Source of the DNA: Sphingobium sp. KCTC 72723
GTDB taxonomy: Bacteria > Pseudomonadota > Alphaproteobacteria > Sphingomonadales > Sphingomonadaceae
Assembly: GCF_014280435.1 (NCBI RefSeq)
Contig: NZ_CP060388.1
Location: 2,046,001 to 2,110,000 of the forward strand
Direction: 5' to 3'
Length of the DNA stretch: 64,000 nt
The notes below the pieces were generated by a model. That model saw only the letters and a list, made by a program, of their open reading frames with translations. It was not told the DNA's origin and did not search any database. Position numbers and translations under genes: made by a program. Positions 44,801 to 54,033 of the stretch are shown in pieces; the first letter of the stretch is position 1, and every line of letters begins with the position of its first letter.

Positions 44801-46072
44801 CCCGCCGACGTGCTGTTCTCCTTCGCAGGCTTGGCCGACCAGCAGTTGACGGGCGGCATCGCCGTAGCGGCTGATTTCAGCGGACGGCTGACCGATCCGC
44901 GCATTAACGGCATCGCCCGCGCAAACGCCCTGACTTATGAGAATGAGACGTTCGGCACCCGCGTCACCCAGATGAAACTGGACGGGCGCTTTACTAACGA
45001 TCATCTGGAAATCCGTGACTTTTCCGGCCGCGCGGGCGAAGGCAGCGTGCTGGCGTCGGGCAATGTCGGGCTGGCCGCCGACGCCGGTTTCCCGATGGAC
45101 ATTGCCGTCAAGCTGGACCGCGCCCGTCTGGCGCGCAGCGAAGCGATCACCAGCGTGGTCAGCGGCACGCTCAACATCAGCAACAGCGCAGCCAATGGCG
45201 GCCTGATCAAGGGCGACCTGACCCTGCCCGAAACCCGTTACAAGGTCGCTTGGCAGGGTGGCACCGACATCCGCCAGTTGCAGGGCGTTCGCCGCAAGGG
45301 CGAGGGCGTCGACGTGCTGGACCAGCGGATCGCGGATCGCAAGGCGGCGGCTGCGCCCTCGACCTGGAAACTCGATATTCGGGTGCGGGCCGACAATGAA
45401 ATCTACGTCACGGGCATGGGGCTGGATTCCGAATGGAAAACCAACATGCGCGTCACTGGAACGACTGCTGCGCCGCGCGTGACCGGCAAGCTGGAATCGA
45501 TCCGTGGTCGCTACAGCTTTTCGGGCAAGCAGTTCGAGCTGGAACAGGGCGTCATTACCTTTAACGGGCCGATGCTGAACCCGGTGCTGGCGATCAAGGC
45601 ACAAACCAAGATCGACACCGTGACGGCGGGTATTCAGGTGACCGGCAGCGCACAGCAGCCCGACATCGCCTTCATCTCCACGCCGACCTTGCCGCAGGAC
45701 GAGATATTGTCGCGCATCCTGTTCGGCGACAATGTGGCCAACCTGTCGGCAACGCAGGCGATCCAGCTGGCGGCGGCGTTGAACGGCCTGCGCGGGGGCA
45801 GCGGCGGGCTGAACCCGATGGGCAAGCTGCAAGGCGCATCGGGCCTCGACCGCATCGGCATCGTGGGTGGCGATGAAGCGACCGGGCGTGGCACGTCGCT
45901 GGCGGTGGGTCAGCATATCTCCAATAATATCTATGTGGAGGTGATCACGGACTCCAAGGGCTTTACCGCCACTCAGTTGGAAATCGCGCTGTCGCGGACG
46001 TTGAGCCTGTTGTCCAAGACCGGCACCAATGCCGGATCGTCTGCCAACCTGCGCTATTCGAAGGATTATTGA
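41870..46072 (+). CDS. tamB: Translocation/assembly module inner-membrane subunit TamB
   Basis: A 1400-residue AsmA-like/TamB protein. One N-terminal helix (about 19-45, IAIGIVGLAVALVVLAAGLLLGL) anchors it in the inner membrane. The rest is a long repeated beta-taco that spans the periplasm. The C-terminal 300 residues form the conserved DUF490 domain (MRVTGTTAAPRVTGKLESIRG, FSGKQFELEQGVITFNG, LPQDEILSRILFG). It works with TamA in envelope assembly and phospholipid transport. The ATG at 41870 overlaps the tamA stop in TGATG. Its final 7 bp overlap the convergent gene downstream. Confidence 0.93.
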   Translation: MTQDDTPTQTVVIRQGRPMWQKIAIGIVGLAVALVVLAAGLLLGLNSQPGKKFLIQQIAAFKLESGMAIEVGRIDGSIYSDMVIHDLVLRDPKGVFAVSPRVHVVWKPFRYVNNHISVSLLETPLVVLARSPQFNVTPTDPNAPILPDLDIDVDRMKIGKFILAKPVIGQKREIAIDGVTHIADGRAILSADAIVDSGDRLQAKLDAVPDQNRLAMSGTLTAPKGGVIAAMSGLTDGMTATLDGKGTWQAWDGRIIATSPKGELANIAIAARDGAFSAKGPVRPGLIMAGTVDRLTAPQLDVDLFAGLNERRVNLKATLRSPALSADAQGGVDLGTSRFSALKINAALLTPGAIMDKVKGRDVRAAIILDGPMATPFIDYDITAKYLAFDATGIENLKANGRAVIDADRIRIPVSATASRVTGLNAAAGGLMNNLRVKGDFAYAGGKLISDNLKIDSDRIDATAIILADLDNALYRGALKGRVNDYRIDGVGIVNLNTDVKLVPGPKGGFGLSGRFGVRTARWDNASVRDFLGGNAIATGRIGMTSEGKFTLADLKGAAPNFTIRSGSGSYDTNGQIAFDATAASRQYGPLALIVRGTMERPQAVLRAARPNVGVQLSDVVAKLNGEAAGYRLEATGGSPYGPFFANVLIRTAKGPLTIDIAKARFAGVDMAGTVQQSAAGPFTGLLSMNGSGITGAVRLAAVGKAQGVDLNATASNAKLPGDAEIVIGRAIVTASMVLTDQPRITADAQIANAAYGDYVVRKARGRIDYQGGRGRAQLVADGSSGVPFSVALNAALRPNLYAVALQGKAGNIPFRLANPAIIRTEASGYRLEPASLVLPQGKVDLAGRFGGTTALQARFKDFDLAIANMAAPGLGIGGKATGTLDFAQSGNAFPTATTRLAIVDFRRSSLTAVSNPVSMQIEGKLSAAGGDLRGLIRRGSSTLGRFVATLAPPGPGAGWAQQLQAAPLGGGIRYAGPADVLFSFAGLADQQLTGGIAVAADFSGRLTDPRINGIARANALTYENETFGTRVTQMKLDGRFTNDHLEIRDFSGRAGEGSVLASGNVGLAADAGFPMDIAVKLDRARLARSEAITSVVSGTLNISNSAANGGLIKGDLTLPETRYKVAWQGGTDIRQLQGVRRKGEGVDVLDQRIADRKAAAAPSTWKLDIRVRADNEIYVTGMGLDSEWKTNMRVTGTTAAPRVTGKLESIRGRYSFSGKQFELEQGVITFNGPMLNPVLAIKAQTKIDTVTAGIQVTGSAQQPDIAFISTPTLPQDEILSRILFGDNVANLSATQAIQLAAALNGLRGGSGGLNPMGKLQGASGLDRIGIVGGDEATGRGTSLAVGQHISNNIYVEVITDSKGFTATQLEIALSRTLSLLSKTGTNAGSSANLRYSKDY

Positions 46073-46581
46073 GCGGGCGAGAGGCGCTTCATGGAGATAA
46101 GCTGATCGACCAGTATATAATGGTCCGATAGGCCAAAATGCCCGTAAGCGCCTTTGTCGATCGTCTGGCGACCGATAAACTCAACTGCATACAGGCCGCC
46201 GGGCGATCCGGCGCGCAGCCCGCTCAGCCAGATGCGCCCGTCCTGTGGGCAATTGGTTGCAGGTTTGGGGCAGAATTGCGATCTCTCAAACTCGTCTTTC
46301 CAAAGGCCGGACCAGCGCTGGGGTTGCGTCATCCTGACACAGCGTTCCGGGGGCAGCTTCGAAATCGCCGTCAATTTACCAGCCCCGTTGCGCCTCGCAC
46401 TTGCGCAGGGGGAAGGCCGATCCGGCAGGCCGACGCCGGACCGGGCGATCTGTTGGTCGATTGGATCGAGATATGCCTCCGGCGGTAATGTGACGCCGAT
46501 ACGGCCTAGCCCAGCGCTCGTACCGCTGAAAAATAGCGCGATGACGAATTGTGTCGCGCCAAAATAGCGATAGCCCCTCAT
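46066..46581 (-). CDS. Small exported protein of unknown function
   Basis: A 171-residue protein I do not recognise. The N-terminus (MRGYRYFGATQFVIALFFSGTSAGLG) is signal-like. Four cysteines fall at about 58, 80, 103 and 110, fitting two disulfides in the periplasm. The C-terminal part (GGLYAVEFIGRQTIDKGAYGHFGLSDHYI) is well structured, with aromatic residues. Codon choice is less GC-biased than in neighbours. The gene runs convergently into tamB with a 7-bp overlap. No strong SD precedes the ATG. Confidence 0.6.
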   Translation of the reverse strand: MRGYRYFGATQFVIALFFSGTSAGLGRIGVTLPPEAYLDPIDQQIARSGVGLPDRPSPCASARRNGAGKLTAISKLPPERCVRMTQPQRWSGLWKDEFERSQFCPKPATNCPQDGRIWLSGLRAGSPGGLYAVEFIGRQTIDKGAYGHFGLSDHYILVDQLISMKRLSPAQ

Positions 46582-46649
46582 TGGTGGAGACTAGCAGGCT
46601 CTGACAGGATTACGCGACGAACGAAGAGGGGCTGGAGGCTCGCCACCCC

Positions 46650-47435
46650 CTACCCCTCCAGCTGCGTCACCGTGATCGATTGCGCGTTCATCATGCCACC
46701 GCCAAAGATGGTCATGAAGGCGATGTCGGTGGCGTCGCGGCCCACGGCGATGCGGACCATGGTTTCGACCGGGGCCAGCGCGGTCGCATCGACCAGATGC
46801 CAGGCACCGTCGAGCCACACTTCGACAACCGCATGGAAATCTGGCGGATCGAGGCCAAGCGCATAGACCGACACGAGGCGGGCGGGAATGTCGCGCGACC
46901 GGATGAGCGCGGCGGTCAGGTGCGCGAAATCGCGGCAGACACCCTGTTGCGCGACGAAAGTGTCGGCGGCGCTGGTGGTCCCGTCGGAGCTACCAGAGGC
47001 GTAAGTCAGATTTTGCTGGACCCAGTCGCGCAGCGCCAGCACCAGCGCTCCCCCTTCCAGATCGGGGAAGTGGCCGCACACGAAGCTGACGAAACGGTCC
47101 GCTTCGCAATAGCGGCTGGGCCAGATGAAGGGCAGCACTTCTTCGGGCAGGCTGGGCAGCGGGCTTTTGGAGAGAGACGCCAGGTCGACCGTTGGCCGCT
47201 CGACATCCACCGTCGCGCGGTAAGTGCTGACCATCCGCCCGGTGCCGGTGCGGGTCCAGGTGCGACGACCCACACCGCTGCCCCCCACCTTGTTGGTCAG
47301 CGGCCCTGCATTGTTGATGATGTGCGACTGATCGACGATGCGCTGGTCGGGCATGGCCGCGGCCTCCACCGCCAGCAGCACGTCGGTCGGTTCGGCGAAG
47401 TCATAATCCAGTATCGCCTCGATCGCGACGCGCAT
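46650..47435 (-). CDS. Transglutaminase-like cysteine protease family protein
   Basis: A 261-residue cytosolic-looking protein with a transglutaminase core fold. The catalytic triad is Cys 167 (QQGVCRDFAHL), His 201 (DFHAVVEVWLDG) and Asp 216 (HLVDATAL). The N-terminal about 100 residues form the beta-rich domain common to bacterial proteins of this type. Such proteins are found beside circularly permuted ATP-grasp and alpha-E genes, but none is here. The ATG at 47435 was chosen; the frame extends upstream through non-conserved sequence. The substrate is unknown. Confidence 0.85.
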   Translation of the reverse strand: MRVAIEAILDYDFAEPTDVLLAVEAAAMPDQRIVDQSHIINNAGPLTNKVGGSGVGRRTWTRTGTGRMVSTYRATVDVERPTVDLASLSKSPLPSLPEEVLPFIWPSRYCEADRFVSFVCGHFPDLEGGALVLALRDWVQQNLTYASGSSDGTTSAADTFVAQQGVCRDFAHLTAALIRSRDIPARLVSVYALGLDPPDFHAVVEVWLDGAWHLVDATALAPVETMVRIAVGRDATDIAFMTIFGGGMMNAQSITVTQLEG

Positions 47436-47751
47436 GGGAGTTGTGCCTTTCAGTGGGACGGAAACCGGATAACGCGGGTCGGTGCCAATTGGCCCCCGCG
47501 CCGCGACAAGAAACATCGCGGTCGTGCAGGCAGAGAGCAAGCGCGCGATAGGACTGGGTTGCGCTTTGTCGCAAAAGGCAGGCGGCGCTTGTGAGCGAAA
47601 TGGACGGACGCACCGGACGCGCGCGCTGTCGACGGTAAAAGGCCCGCTGCGCGACATGACGCGGCGGGCCTTTTCGGTGCGTGAAACGACAGGCGGACGG
47701 TGCCGCGCCAGAGCCATGCCCGACTGATCCGGCCGGGCGGGCGATCAGCGC
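47436..47751. other. 316-bp gap between transglutaminase-like gene and recA
   Basis: Apart from the recA terminator described separately I see no supported gene here. Short open frames exist on both strands but none has a ribosome binding site, domain or codon pattern that makes it convincing. The part nearest 47436 should carry the promoter of the transglutaminase-like gene. Confidence 0.5.
47637..47674 (-). terminator. Intrinsic terminator after recA
   Basis: An 11-bp perfect stem (AAAAGGCCCGC and complement), extended by a wobble and three more pairs, encloses an 8-nt loop about 78 nt past the recA stop. On the minus strand it ends in CCTTTT. Confidence 0.8.
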
Positions 47752-48825
47752 TTATTCGTCATCATCCTCCGCTTCGGGTCCGGCAATCATGGCTTCGGCG
47801 ACTACATCGGTCTTGCCCCGGATCGCCTTTTCCAGACGATCGGCCATTTCGGGATGCGCCTTGAGGAAGGTCTTGGCGTTTTCACGCCCCTGCCCCACAC
47901 GAACCGAATCGTAGGAGAACCAGGCACCCGATTTCTCGACGATCCCGGCCTTGACGCCCAGATCGAGAATCTCGCCGATCTTGGAAATGCCTTCGCCATA
48001 CATGATGTCGAATTCGACCTGCTTGAACGGCGGTGCGACCTTGTTCTTGACCACCTTCACGCGGGTCGCGTTGCCGACGATGTCGTCGCGATCCTTGATC
48101 TGGCCAGTGCGCCGGATGTCGAGCCGAACCGAGGCGTAGAATTTCAGCGCATTGCCGCCGGTCGTCGTTTCCGGGTTACCATACATCACGCCGATCTTCA
48201 TGCGAACCTGGTTGATGAAGATGACCATGCATTTGGAACGCGAGATCGAACCTGTCAGCTTGCGCAGCGCCTGGCTCATCAAGCGGGCCTGGAGGCCGAC
48301 ATGGCTGTCGCCCATCTCCCCCTCGATTTCCGCACGCGGCACCAGCGCCGCGACGGAGTCAATCACCAGCACGTCGATCGCGTTGGAGCGCACCAGCGTA
48401 TCGACGATTTCCAGTGCCTGTTCGCCCGTATCGGGCTGCGACACGATCAATTCTTCGATATCGACGCCCAGCTTCTTGGCATAACCCGGATCGAGCGCAT
48501 GTTCAGCGTCGACGAACGCCGCCGTGCCGCCATTTTTCTGCGCTTCGGCGATGACATGCAGCGCCAACGTGGTCTTGCCCGAACTTTCCGGGCCATAGAT
48601 TTCGATGATCCGTCCCTTGGGAAGGCCGCCAATGCCCAACGCGATGTCGAGGCCAAGCGAGCCGGACGAGATCGATTCGATCTCCAGCTTCTCGCGGCTG
48701 CCCAGCTTCATCGCGCTGCCCTTGCCAAAGGCGCGGTCGATCTGCGCCAGCGCGGCGTCCAATGCTTTCTGTCTGTCCATGGTCCCGTTCTTCTTGGAAT
48801 CGATGAGTGAGAGCATTGCGGTCAT
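47752..48825 (-). CDS. recA: Recombinase RecA
   Basis: RecA forms filaments on ssDNA, drives strand exchange and triggers LexA self-cleavage. At 357 residues it is full length. Walker A is GPESSGKT (78-85), Walker B is [10 protein letters not shown] and the L2 loop is [23 protein letters not shown]. The acidic tail ends AEDDDE. AGGAGGT, 7 nt before the ATG at 48825, decides the start over in-frame alternatives. A GAAC-N7-GAAC SOS box lies about 76 bp upstream, so the gene is under LexA control and has its own promoter although it follows the receiver gene. Confidence 0.98.
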   Translation of the reverse strand: MTAMLSLIDSKKNGTMDRQKALDAALAQIDRAFGKGSAMKLGSREKLEIESISSGSLGLDIALGIGGLPKGRIIEIYGPESSGKTTLALHVIAEAQKNGGTAAFVDAEHALDPGYAKKLGVDIEELIVSQPDTGEQALEIVDTLVRSNAIDVLVIDSVAALVPRAEIEGEMGDSHVGLQARLMSQALRKLTGSISRSKCMVIFINQVRMKIGVMYGNPETTTGGNALKFYASVRLDIRRTGQIKDRDDIVGNATRVKVVKNKVAPPFKQVEFDIMYGEGISKIGEILDLGVKAGIVEKSGAWFSYDSVRVGQGRENAKTFLKAHPEMADRLEKAIRGKTDVVAEAMIAGPEAEDDDE

Positions 48826-48890
48826 CAGCCTACCTCCTGTCAAGCGGGGTCGCCGAATCGATCGGCGTCTTGATGCTGATGTATCGCTTT

Positions 48891-48915
48891 TGTTCTACTA
48901 GAACAAGAAGGGAAC
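48891..48915 (-). promoter_or_regulatory. SOS box (GAAC-N7-GAAC) of recA
   Basis: GAAC at 48901-48904 and GAAC at 48912-48915 are separated by seven bases, the direct-repeat LexA operator of alphaproteobacteria (GTTC-N7-GTTC on the transcribed strand). The inner GAAC is also half of a perfect 15-bp palindrome TGTTCTA-C-TAGAACA (48891-48905). A TTGTTC hexamer in it with TACATC 17 bp later could be the promoter. Confidence 0.82.
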
Positions 48916-48924
48916 GGAAATTTC

Positions 48925-49293
48925 CTATTCCCCGCTCAATATCTTGCCCAGCGCCCGTTCGACTGCGCCGATCGTGAAGGGTTTGGCCAGGGTCGGGCGG
49001 CCCGCATGATCGGACGGCAGGTCATCGGCCATTCCGCCGGTCGCAAAGACGAATGGCACGCCGGCCTGCGCCAATATGTCGGCCACCGGCCAGCTTTTTT
49101 CGCCCTGAAGATTGCAATCCACCAGCGCCGCATCGAAACCGCCAGCCCGCGCATGGTCGCACGCTTCCTCCACCGACGCGGCGACCGCGTGCAGGCGATA
49201 GCCCAGTGCATCGAGATAATCCTCCAGCATCATGCCGATCATCGCTTCATCCTCGACGATCAAGATGCTTTTGCCTTCAGACATTCGCGGCAT
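48925..49293 (-). CDS. Single-domain response regulator
   Basis: A 122-residue stand-alone receiver. Phospho-acceptor Asp 59 is in AALVDCNLQG; the acidic pair is in ILIVEDEAM and the Lys in LAKPF. There is no output domain. It resembles the receiver fused to the bacteriophytochrome in this window (both have a D-x-N-L core, then S-x-PVAD and PF-x-FATG), a type typical of HWE-kinase partners, and differs from the CckA receiver. AGGGGA precedes the ATG at 49293; a second ATG three codons later is possible. It lies between cckA and recA. Confidence 0.88.
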   Translation of the reverse strand: MPRMSEGKSILIVEDEAMIGMMLEDYLDALGYRLHAVAASVEEACDHARAGGFDAALVDCNLQGEKSWPVADILAQAGVPFVFATGGMADDLPSDHAGRPTLAKPFTIGAVERALGKILSGE

Positions 49294-49370
49294 TCCCCTG
49301 TTCTACGTCCCGTTGCGCTACCGCATCGCCATCGCCTTGCCCAGCCCTGTTGGCTTGATCGAGCGCAAGC

Positions 49371-51875
49371 TCAGGCGGGAGGCGGCGCCATCGCCATCGC
49401 GTCGCTGGCCGCCTGCGCCAGTTGGCTGACGGAAAAGGGTTTGGGCAGGAAGGCGACGTTGGCAATGTCGATCGACTTGCGCAGCTGTTCTTCGGCATAG
49501 CCGGACATGAACAGGACCGGCAAGTGCGGGAAAGCGCGCCGGGCCTGCGCCACCATCGCGGGGCCATCCATATTGGGCATCACCACGTCGGAAATCAGCA
49601 GGTCGATCGGCACGTCGCCGGCCAGCACTTCCAGCCCCTGTTCGCCATCATTGGCAGTCAGCACCTTATACCCCTGCCGCACCAGCGCGCGTTCGGCGAC
49701 GGCGCGGACCATATCCTCATCCTCCACCAGCAATATGGTGCCGGTCCCCCATGTCTCCGCGCGCGGTGCAGGCGCTGCCTTGACCGGCGCGGGCTGATCC
49801 ACATCGGACCCGGCATAGACCGGCAGATAGATGACGAAGCTGGCCCCACGCCCCAGTTCGGATTCGGCAAAGATATAGCCGCCCGACTGTTTGACGATGC
49901 CATAGACGGTGGAGAGGCCCAGGCCCGTCCCCTTGCCCAGTTCCTTGGTGGTAAAGAATGGTTCGAAAATCTTGGCCAGGATGTCGGGCGGGATGCCAAG
50001 CCCGGTGTCCGACACACGCAGCGCCGTATAATCGCCCACCGGCAGGATTTGCTGGCGCATTTCGCGCACCTTGATCGCTGGCACGCTGTAAGTCTGGATA
50101 TTGACCGTCCCGCCCTGCGGCATGGCGTCGCGGGCATTGACCGCCAGATTGACGATCACCTGTTCCAGCTGGCCGGGGTCGGCGCGCAGCGCGCCCAGAT
50201 TGCGGCCATGGCTGACTTCCAGCTTCACATTTTCGCCCAGCAGGCGTTTGAGCAGATTGGACACGTCGGCCACGATGTCGGGCAATTGCAGGATCTGCGG
50301 CCGCAACGTCTGCTGGCGCGAGAAAGCGAGTAATTGCCGTGTCAGGCCCGCCGCGCGATTGCTGTTCGATTTGATCTGCTGAATATCGTCATAATCGCTG
50401 TCGCCGGGCGTGTGGCGCATCAGCATCAGGTCGCAATGGCCGATGATGGCGGTCAGGATATTGTTGAAATCATGCGCGACGCCGCCTGCCAGCTGGCCAA
50501 TCGCCTGCATCTTGGTCGCCTGCGCCACCTGCCGCTTGAGCTTGGATTCCTCACTATTGTCCTTGAGGGAGAGCAGCACCGCTGCTTCGCCCAAGCCGCG
50601 CACCCCCGCCAGGCTGAGCGCGATCGGCTCGTCGGGCTGGTCGCGCATCCGCACCGCAATGTCGCCCGACATTTGCGGCCCGACGGCAAAGCGCCGCACC
50701 GCGTCGGCCACCGCCGCCTGATCTTCGCGCACCACCAGATCGCCGGGATAGCTGGGCTTGTCGCCCGCTTTCAGCCCCGCGACCCGCGCGAAGGCATTGT
50801 TGACGAACAGCACCCGCCCGTCCCGGTCCGCCATGGCAAGGCCAAAGGGCAGCAGCGACAACAGTGTTTCGATATAGGAGAGCGCCGACGTGCCGCCCCC
50901 GCCCGCCGGTTCGTCGATCAGCAGCAGCAGCATCGGCCCATCCTGCGCGCTCCCCTGCGCACTGGTCAGCGCCCCGCCCGGCCCAGTGCCTGATGCAGTG
51001 CCATGGGGTTGTGCCACGCGCTTCAAAGGCACCTGCAACAGGCGCAGCGGCAATCCGCCCTGCTCCTCGCGCGCCAGGAACAGCCGTCCCTTGTCATCCA
51101 CCCGCATATGCGCGGCGAAATCGCGTCCGATGATGTTGGCGTCGATCCGCCCGGTGGCACGCAGCAGGAAGGCACCATTGGCGGCACGGATGCGCCCTTC
51201 GCCGCCGATCATCAGCGCCATGATGCCCGCTTCGCCCATTTGCCGTCCCGCTTCCCCGGTCAGGAAACGGTTGACGTCGTCCAGCGCGCTGGGTTGCCGT
51301 ACCGGGGTGAAGCGCCAGAACAGATAATCTTCCGACCGTCCGGTGCGCACGATGTCGATGTCGAGCCGCAGCGCGCCCTGCGCCACGCCCTCCACTCGCG
51401 CGTCGCCATCACGCCATGCCGCGCGCGCGGCGATGGTGAGGCTTTCGGTCAGGGCTGCGTCGCCGGTAATGCCCGGCGGCGCGGGGAAGCCCGCAAACCA
51501 TTCGCCAAACAGATCGCTGGCGCAGACCAGCCGCCCGCTGCGGTCGGTGACGGCGATCGCCTGCGTCGAGGCATCGGCCACGGCGCGCGCCACGGTCCAG
51601 TCCGGCACGGCCTCGCCAGCCACGGCCTGCGGCGGATAGAGATGACGATACCAGGACAGCAGCGCCGCGACGATCATGATGGTCGCGGCAAAGCCCGCCG
51701 CCAGCGGCCAGTTGCCCACGGCATGGAGAACAAGTCCAGCCGACAGCAATGCCGCGCCAATCAGCAACGGCAAAGCCAGCCGCGATTGCGGCTGGTTCAG
51801 CCAGGCATCCTGTTTGCCGTTCACCCGCGCGGCCATGACCGGCCTTCCCCCTGCATCGACACTGATTTGCGTCAT
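49371..51875 (-). CDS. cckA: Hybrid histidine kinase CckA
   Basis: CckA is the cell-cycle hybrid kinase/phosphatase that, through ChpT, controls CtrA in alphaproteobacteria. The 834-residue protein has two membrane helices (34-54, 58-75), PAS-like domains (about 95-190, 205-320, 335-445), a DHp with His 468 in [20 protein letters not shown], an HATPase with [10 protein letters not shown] and [20 protein letters not shown], and a receiver with Asp 763 ([13 protein letters not shown]). The DHp sequence is diagnostic of CckA. It starts 6 bp after the DUF2062 gene stop and is preceded by dapA and smpB. c-di-GMP usually switches CckA to phosphatase. Confidence 0.93.
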   Translation of the reverse strand: MTQISVDAGGRPVMAARVNGKQDAWLNQPQSRLALPLLIGAALLSAGLVLHAVGNWPLAAGFAATIMIVAALLSWYRHLYPPQAVAGEAVPDWTVARAVADASTQAIAVTDRSGRLVCASDLFGEWFAGFPAPPGITGDAALTESLTIAARAAWRDGDARVEGVAQGALRLDIDIVRTGRSEDYLFWRFTPVRQPSALDDVNRFLTGEAGRQMGEAGIMALMIGGEGRIRAANGAFLLRATGRIDANIIGRDFAAHMRVDDKGRLFLAREEQGGLPLRLLQVPLKRVAQPHGTASGTGPGGALTSAQGSAQDGPMLLLLIDEPAGGGGTSALSYIETLLSLLPFGLAMADRDGRVLFVNNAFARVAGLKAGDKPSYPGDLVVREDQAAVADAVRRFAVGPQMSGDIAVRMRDQPDEPIALSLAGVRGLGEAAVLLSLKDNSEESKLKRQVAQATKMQAIGQLAGGVAHDFNNILTAIIGHCDLMLMRHTPGDSDYDDIQQIKSNSNRAAGLTRQLLAFSRQQTLRPQILQLPDIVADVSNLLKRLLGENVKLEVSHGRNLGALRADPGQLEQVIVNLAVNARDAMPQGGTVNIQTYSVPAIKVREMRQQILPVGDYTALRVSDTGLGIPPDILAKIFEPFFTTKELGKGTGLGLSTVYGIVKQSGGYIFAESELGRGASFVIYLPVYAGSDVDQPAPVKAAPAPRAETWGTGTILLVEDEDMVRAVAERALVRQGYKVLTANDGEQGLEVLAGDVPIDLLISDVVMPNMDGPAMVAQARRAFPHLPVLFMSGYAEEQLRKSIDIANVAFLPKPFSVSQLAQAASDAMAMAPPPA

Positions 51876-51881
51876 CCCCCG

Positions 51882-52490
51882 TCAGACGGGGGCGACTTCC
51901 TCCAATGCGCTGCTTTCATGGGCCTTGCCAATCCTGAATTTGCGCGCGTGCCATTTGCGGCCCATGCGGTGCCGCCATACCCAGTCGGCGATGAAGAAGC
52001 CGATCACGCCCGCCGCGATCGAAATGATCGCCAGCCCCAGCAGCATGGCGGGGGCGGCTTCGGACAGCAGCCATGCGCACCACTGGCCGATAGAGGCGTG
52101 ATGATCCACCAGGGTCATGAAACCGGACGCATCGGCGCTGCGCCCCAGCATCCAGTTGCCGATATAGACCGACGCCCACAGGATCAGCGGTGTCGTGGCC
52201 GGATTGGACAGGAATGTCATGGCGGCGGCGACGGGAATATTGGCCCGGAACGGCAGCGCCAGCAGCGCCGCACCTGCAATCTGGATGCCGGGGATCAGCA
52301 GGAAGATGCCGACCAGCAGCCCCAGCGCGACTCCACGCGGCACCGACCGGCGGGTAAAGCGCCATAGCGAGGGTTCCAGCACGCGATGCGCGACGGGGGC
52401 CAGAAACCTGTTATGTTCCAGGCTTTCGCGAGTCGGCGCGTTCGCGTGCCACCAACGGGCCAGTCTCGTGCGATTCTGACCGTGGCTCAT
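51882..52490 (-). CDS. DUF2062 membrane protein
   Basis: A 202-residue integral membrane protein of the DUF2062 family. Three hydrophobic regions appear at about 53-80, 88-115 and 145-172, with the conserved stretch GIQIAGAALLALPFRANIPVAAAMTFLSNPATTPLI. Function is unknown; members often lie next to cckA or smpB. Its ATG overlaps the smpB stop as TGATG, so translation is coupled, and cckA follows by 6 bp. Basic N- and C-terminal tails suggest cytoplasmic ends. Confidence 0.88.
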   Translation of the reverse strand: MSHGQNRTRLARWWHANAPTRESLEHNRFLAPVAHRVLEPSLWRFTRRSVPRGVALGLLVGIFLLIPGIQIAGAALLALPFRANIPVAAAMTFLSNPATTPLILWASVYIGNWMLGRSADASGFMTLVDHHASIGQWCAWLLSEAAPAMLLGLAIISIAAGVIGFFIADWVWRHRMGRKWHARKFRIGKAHESSALEEVAPV

Positions 52491-52972
52491 CAGCCCTTGT
52501 CCCGCATGATGCGCTGCTGGTCGCGCTTCCAGTCGCGATCCTTGATCGTTTCGCGCTTGTCGTGATTCTGCTTGCCCTTGGCCAGCGCCAGCTCGATCTT
52601 GGCCCGGCCGGTGCTGTTGAAATAGATCATCAGCGGCACCAGCGTCATGCCCTTGCGCGACACGGCGCTGTGCATCTTTTCGATCTCGCGTTCATGCAGC
52701 AACAGCTTGCGGGGCCGCTTGGGTTCATGATTCTCGCGGTTGCCATGGCTATATTCGGGGATGTTGCTGTTCACCAGAAACACCTGATTGCCCTTCACCT
52801 CGGCATAGCTTTCGGCGATATTGCCTTCGCCGCCGCGCAGCGCCTTGACCTCGGTCCCCTGCAACGCGATGCCCGCTTCGAACACATCCTCGATGAAATA
52901 GTCAAAGCGCGCGCGCCGGTTTTCGGCGACGATCTTCTTCTTGTCGAATGTGGCGGTACGCGGGCGGGCCAT
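52490..52972 (-). CDS. smpB: SsrA-binding protein SmpB
   Basis: SmpB brings tmRNA to stalled ribosomes for trans-translation. The 160-residue protein has the OB-fold core [31 protein letters not shown] and the basic C-terminal tail [20 protein letters not shown] that reads the empty mRNA channel. Conserved [23 protein letters not shown] is intact. The tmRNA gene is not in the window. It follows dapA by 44 bp and shares TGATG with the DUF2062 gene. Confidence 0.96.
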   Translation of the reverse strand: MARPRTATFDKKKIVAENRRARFDYFIEDVFEAGIALQGTEVKALRGGEGNIAESYAEVKGNQVFLVNSNIPEYSHGNRENHEPKRPRKLLLHEREIEKMHSAVSRKGMTLVPLMIYFNSTGRAKIELALAKGKQNHDKRETIKDRDWKRDQQRIMRDKG

Positions 52973-53016
52973 GGTTCCTGAACTAACTCACTTCACTATA
53001 TAGGGTTGCAGGACGT

Positions 53017-53895
53017 TCAAACCAGTCCTGCAATCTCCAATGCGCGGTCGACCGCCGCCCGGCTGGATTCCGACGGCCATGTGATTGGCAGCCGGACGTC
53101 GCCGGGCATGTCGGGCCGAACGCGCGTAAGCGCATATTTGACAGGGCCAGGTGAAGAATCGCTGAACAGGGCATCATGCAAGGGGTAGAGACGATCCTGC
53201 AACGCCAATGCACCATCCCAATCATGGGCGGCGCAGGCGGCCTGAAATTCGGCGACCAGACGCGGCGCGACATTGGCAGTGACCGAAATGCACCCCTTGC
53301 CGCCCATGGCGTTGAATCCCAGCGCGGTTTCGTCATTCCCCGACAGCTGGCAGAAATCCGGGCGGCAGGCGAGTCGCTGTGCGCTGACACGCCCCAGATT
53401 CCCGGTAGCGTCCTTGATTCCCACGATCGTCTGAAATTCTTCCGACAGGCGGTGGATGACCGGCACGCCAATGTCGGTGATGGTGCGGCTGGGAACATTA
53501 TACAGCACGATCGGCAGGGCGCAGCGTTCGGCAAGGTAAGCGAAATGCTGATAGACGCCGTCCTGATTGGGCTTGTTATAATAAGGCGCGACCACCAGCG
53601 CCGCGTCCGCCCCCGCCCCTTGCGCGGCGTACATATGTTCCAGCGCGATGCGGGTGTCGTTGGACCCGCAACCAGCGATCACCGGCACGCGCCCAGCGGC
53701 CTGATCGACGCAAATGGCGATGACGCGATTATGCTCATCGACCGTCATCGTCGCGCTTTCGCCCGTCGTGCCGCACGGCACGAGCGCACTCGATCCTTCC
53801 GCAATTTGCCAGTCGACCAGCGCGCGAAACGCGGCCTCATCCACCGCGCCGTCGCGAAACGGGGTCACCAGAGCCGGAATCGAGCCGGAAAACAT
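53017..53895 (-). CDS. dapA: 4-hydroxy-tetrahydrodipicolinate synthase
   Basis: DapA condenses pyruvate with aspartate semialdehyde in the first committed step to diaminopimelate and lysine. The 292-residue protein has the Schiff-base Lys 161 (IVGIKDATG), Tyr 132 and Arg 137 (VLYNVPSRT) and Thr 43-44 (GTTGESATM). GGAG precedes the ATG. It is the first gene of a minus-strand run with smpB, DUF2062, cckA and a receiver, an order also seen in related alphaproteobacteria. A 14-bp palindrome lies in the divergent gap to slt. Confidence 0.96.
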   Translation of the reverse strand: MFSGSIPALVTPFRDGAVDEAAFRALVDWQIAEGSSALVPCGTTGESATMTVDEHNRVIAICVDQAAGRVPVIAGCGSNDTRIALEHMYAAQGAGADAALVVAPYYNKPNQDGVYQHFAYLAERCALPIVLYNVPSRTITDIGVPVIHRLSEEFQTIVGIKDATGNLGRVSAQRLACRPDFCQLSGNDETALGFNAMGGKGCISVTANVAPRLVAEFQAACAAHDWDGALALQDRLYPLHDALFSDSSPGPVKYALTRVRPDMPGDVRLPITWPSESSRAAVDRALEIAGLV

Positions 53896-53946
53896 GATTA
53901 AACTCCTTCAATTCTCCGGGCGGCCGGGGCATGATCGGTCAAGCGG

Positions 53947-53960
53947 CGCGCTATAGCGCG
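53947..53960. promoter_or_regulatory. Perfect 14-bp palindrome between dapA and slt
   Basis: CGCGCTATAGCGCG is a perfect palindrome in the divergent promoter gap, 52 bp from dapA. It may be an operator or chance in GC-rich DNA. No factor is assigned. Confidence 0.25.
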
Positions 53961-54033
53961 TCATTCAGGGCCTGATAAGGATGCAATTGCGATTATGTCC
54001 AGCATGTCGACGCCCCCTCCTGTCGAAAGTTAC

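Noticed and set aside
39600..46000. Several 500-790-codon minus-strand frames opposite tamA and tamB
   Set aside because: They are high-GC shadows; the plus-strand genes have clear family domains, coupled starts and coding bias.
47482..47727. 81-codon plus-strand frame in the gap before recA
   Set aside because: No ribosome binding site, it runs over the recA terminator and the product is low complexity.
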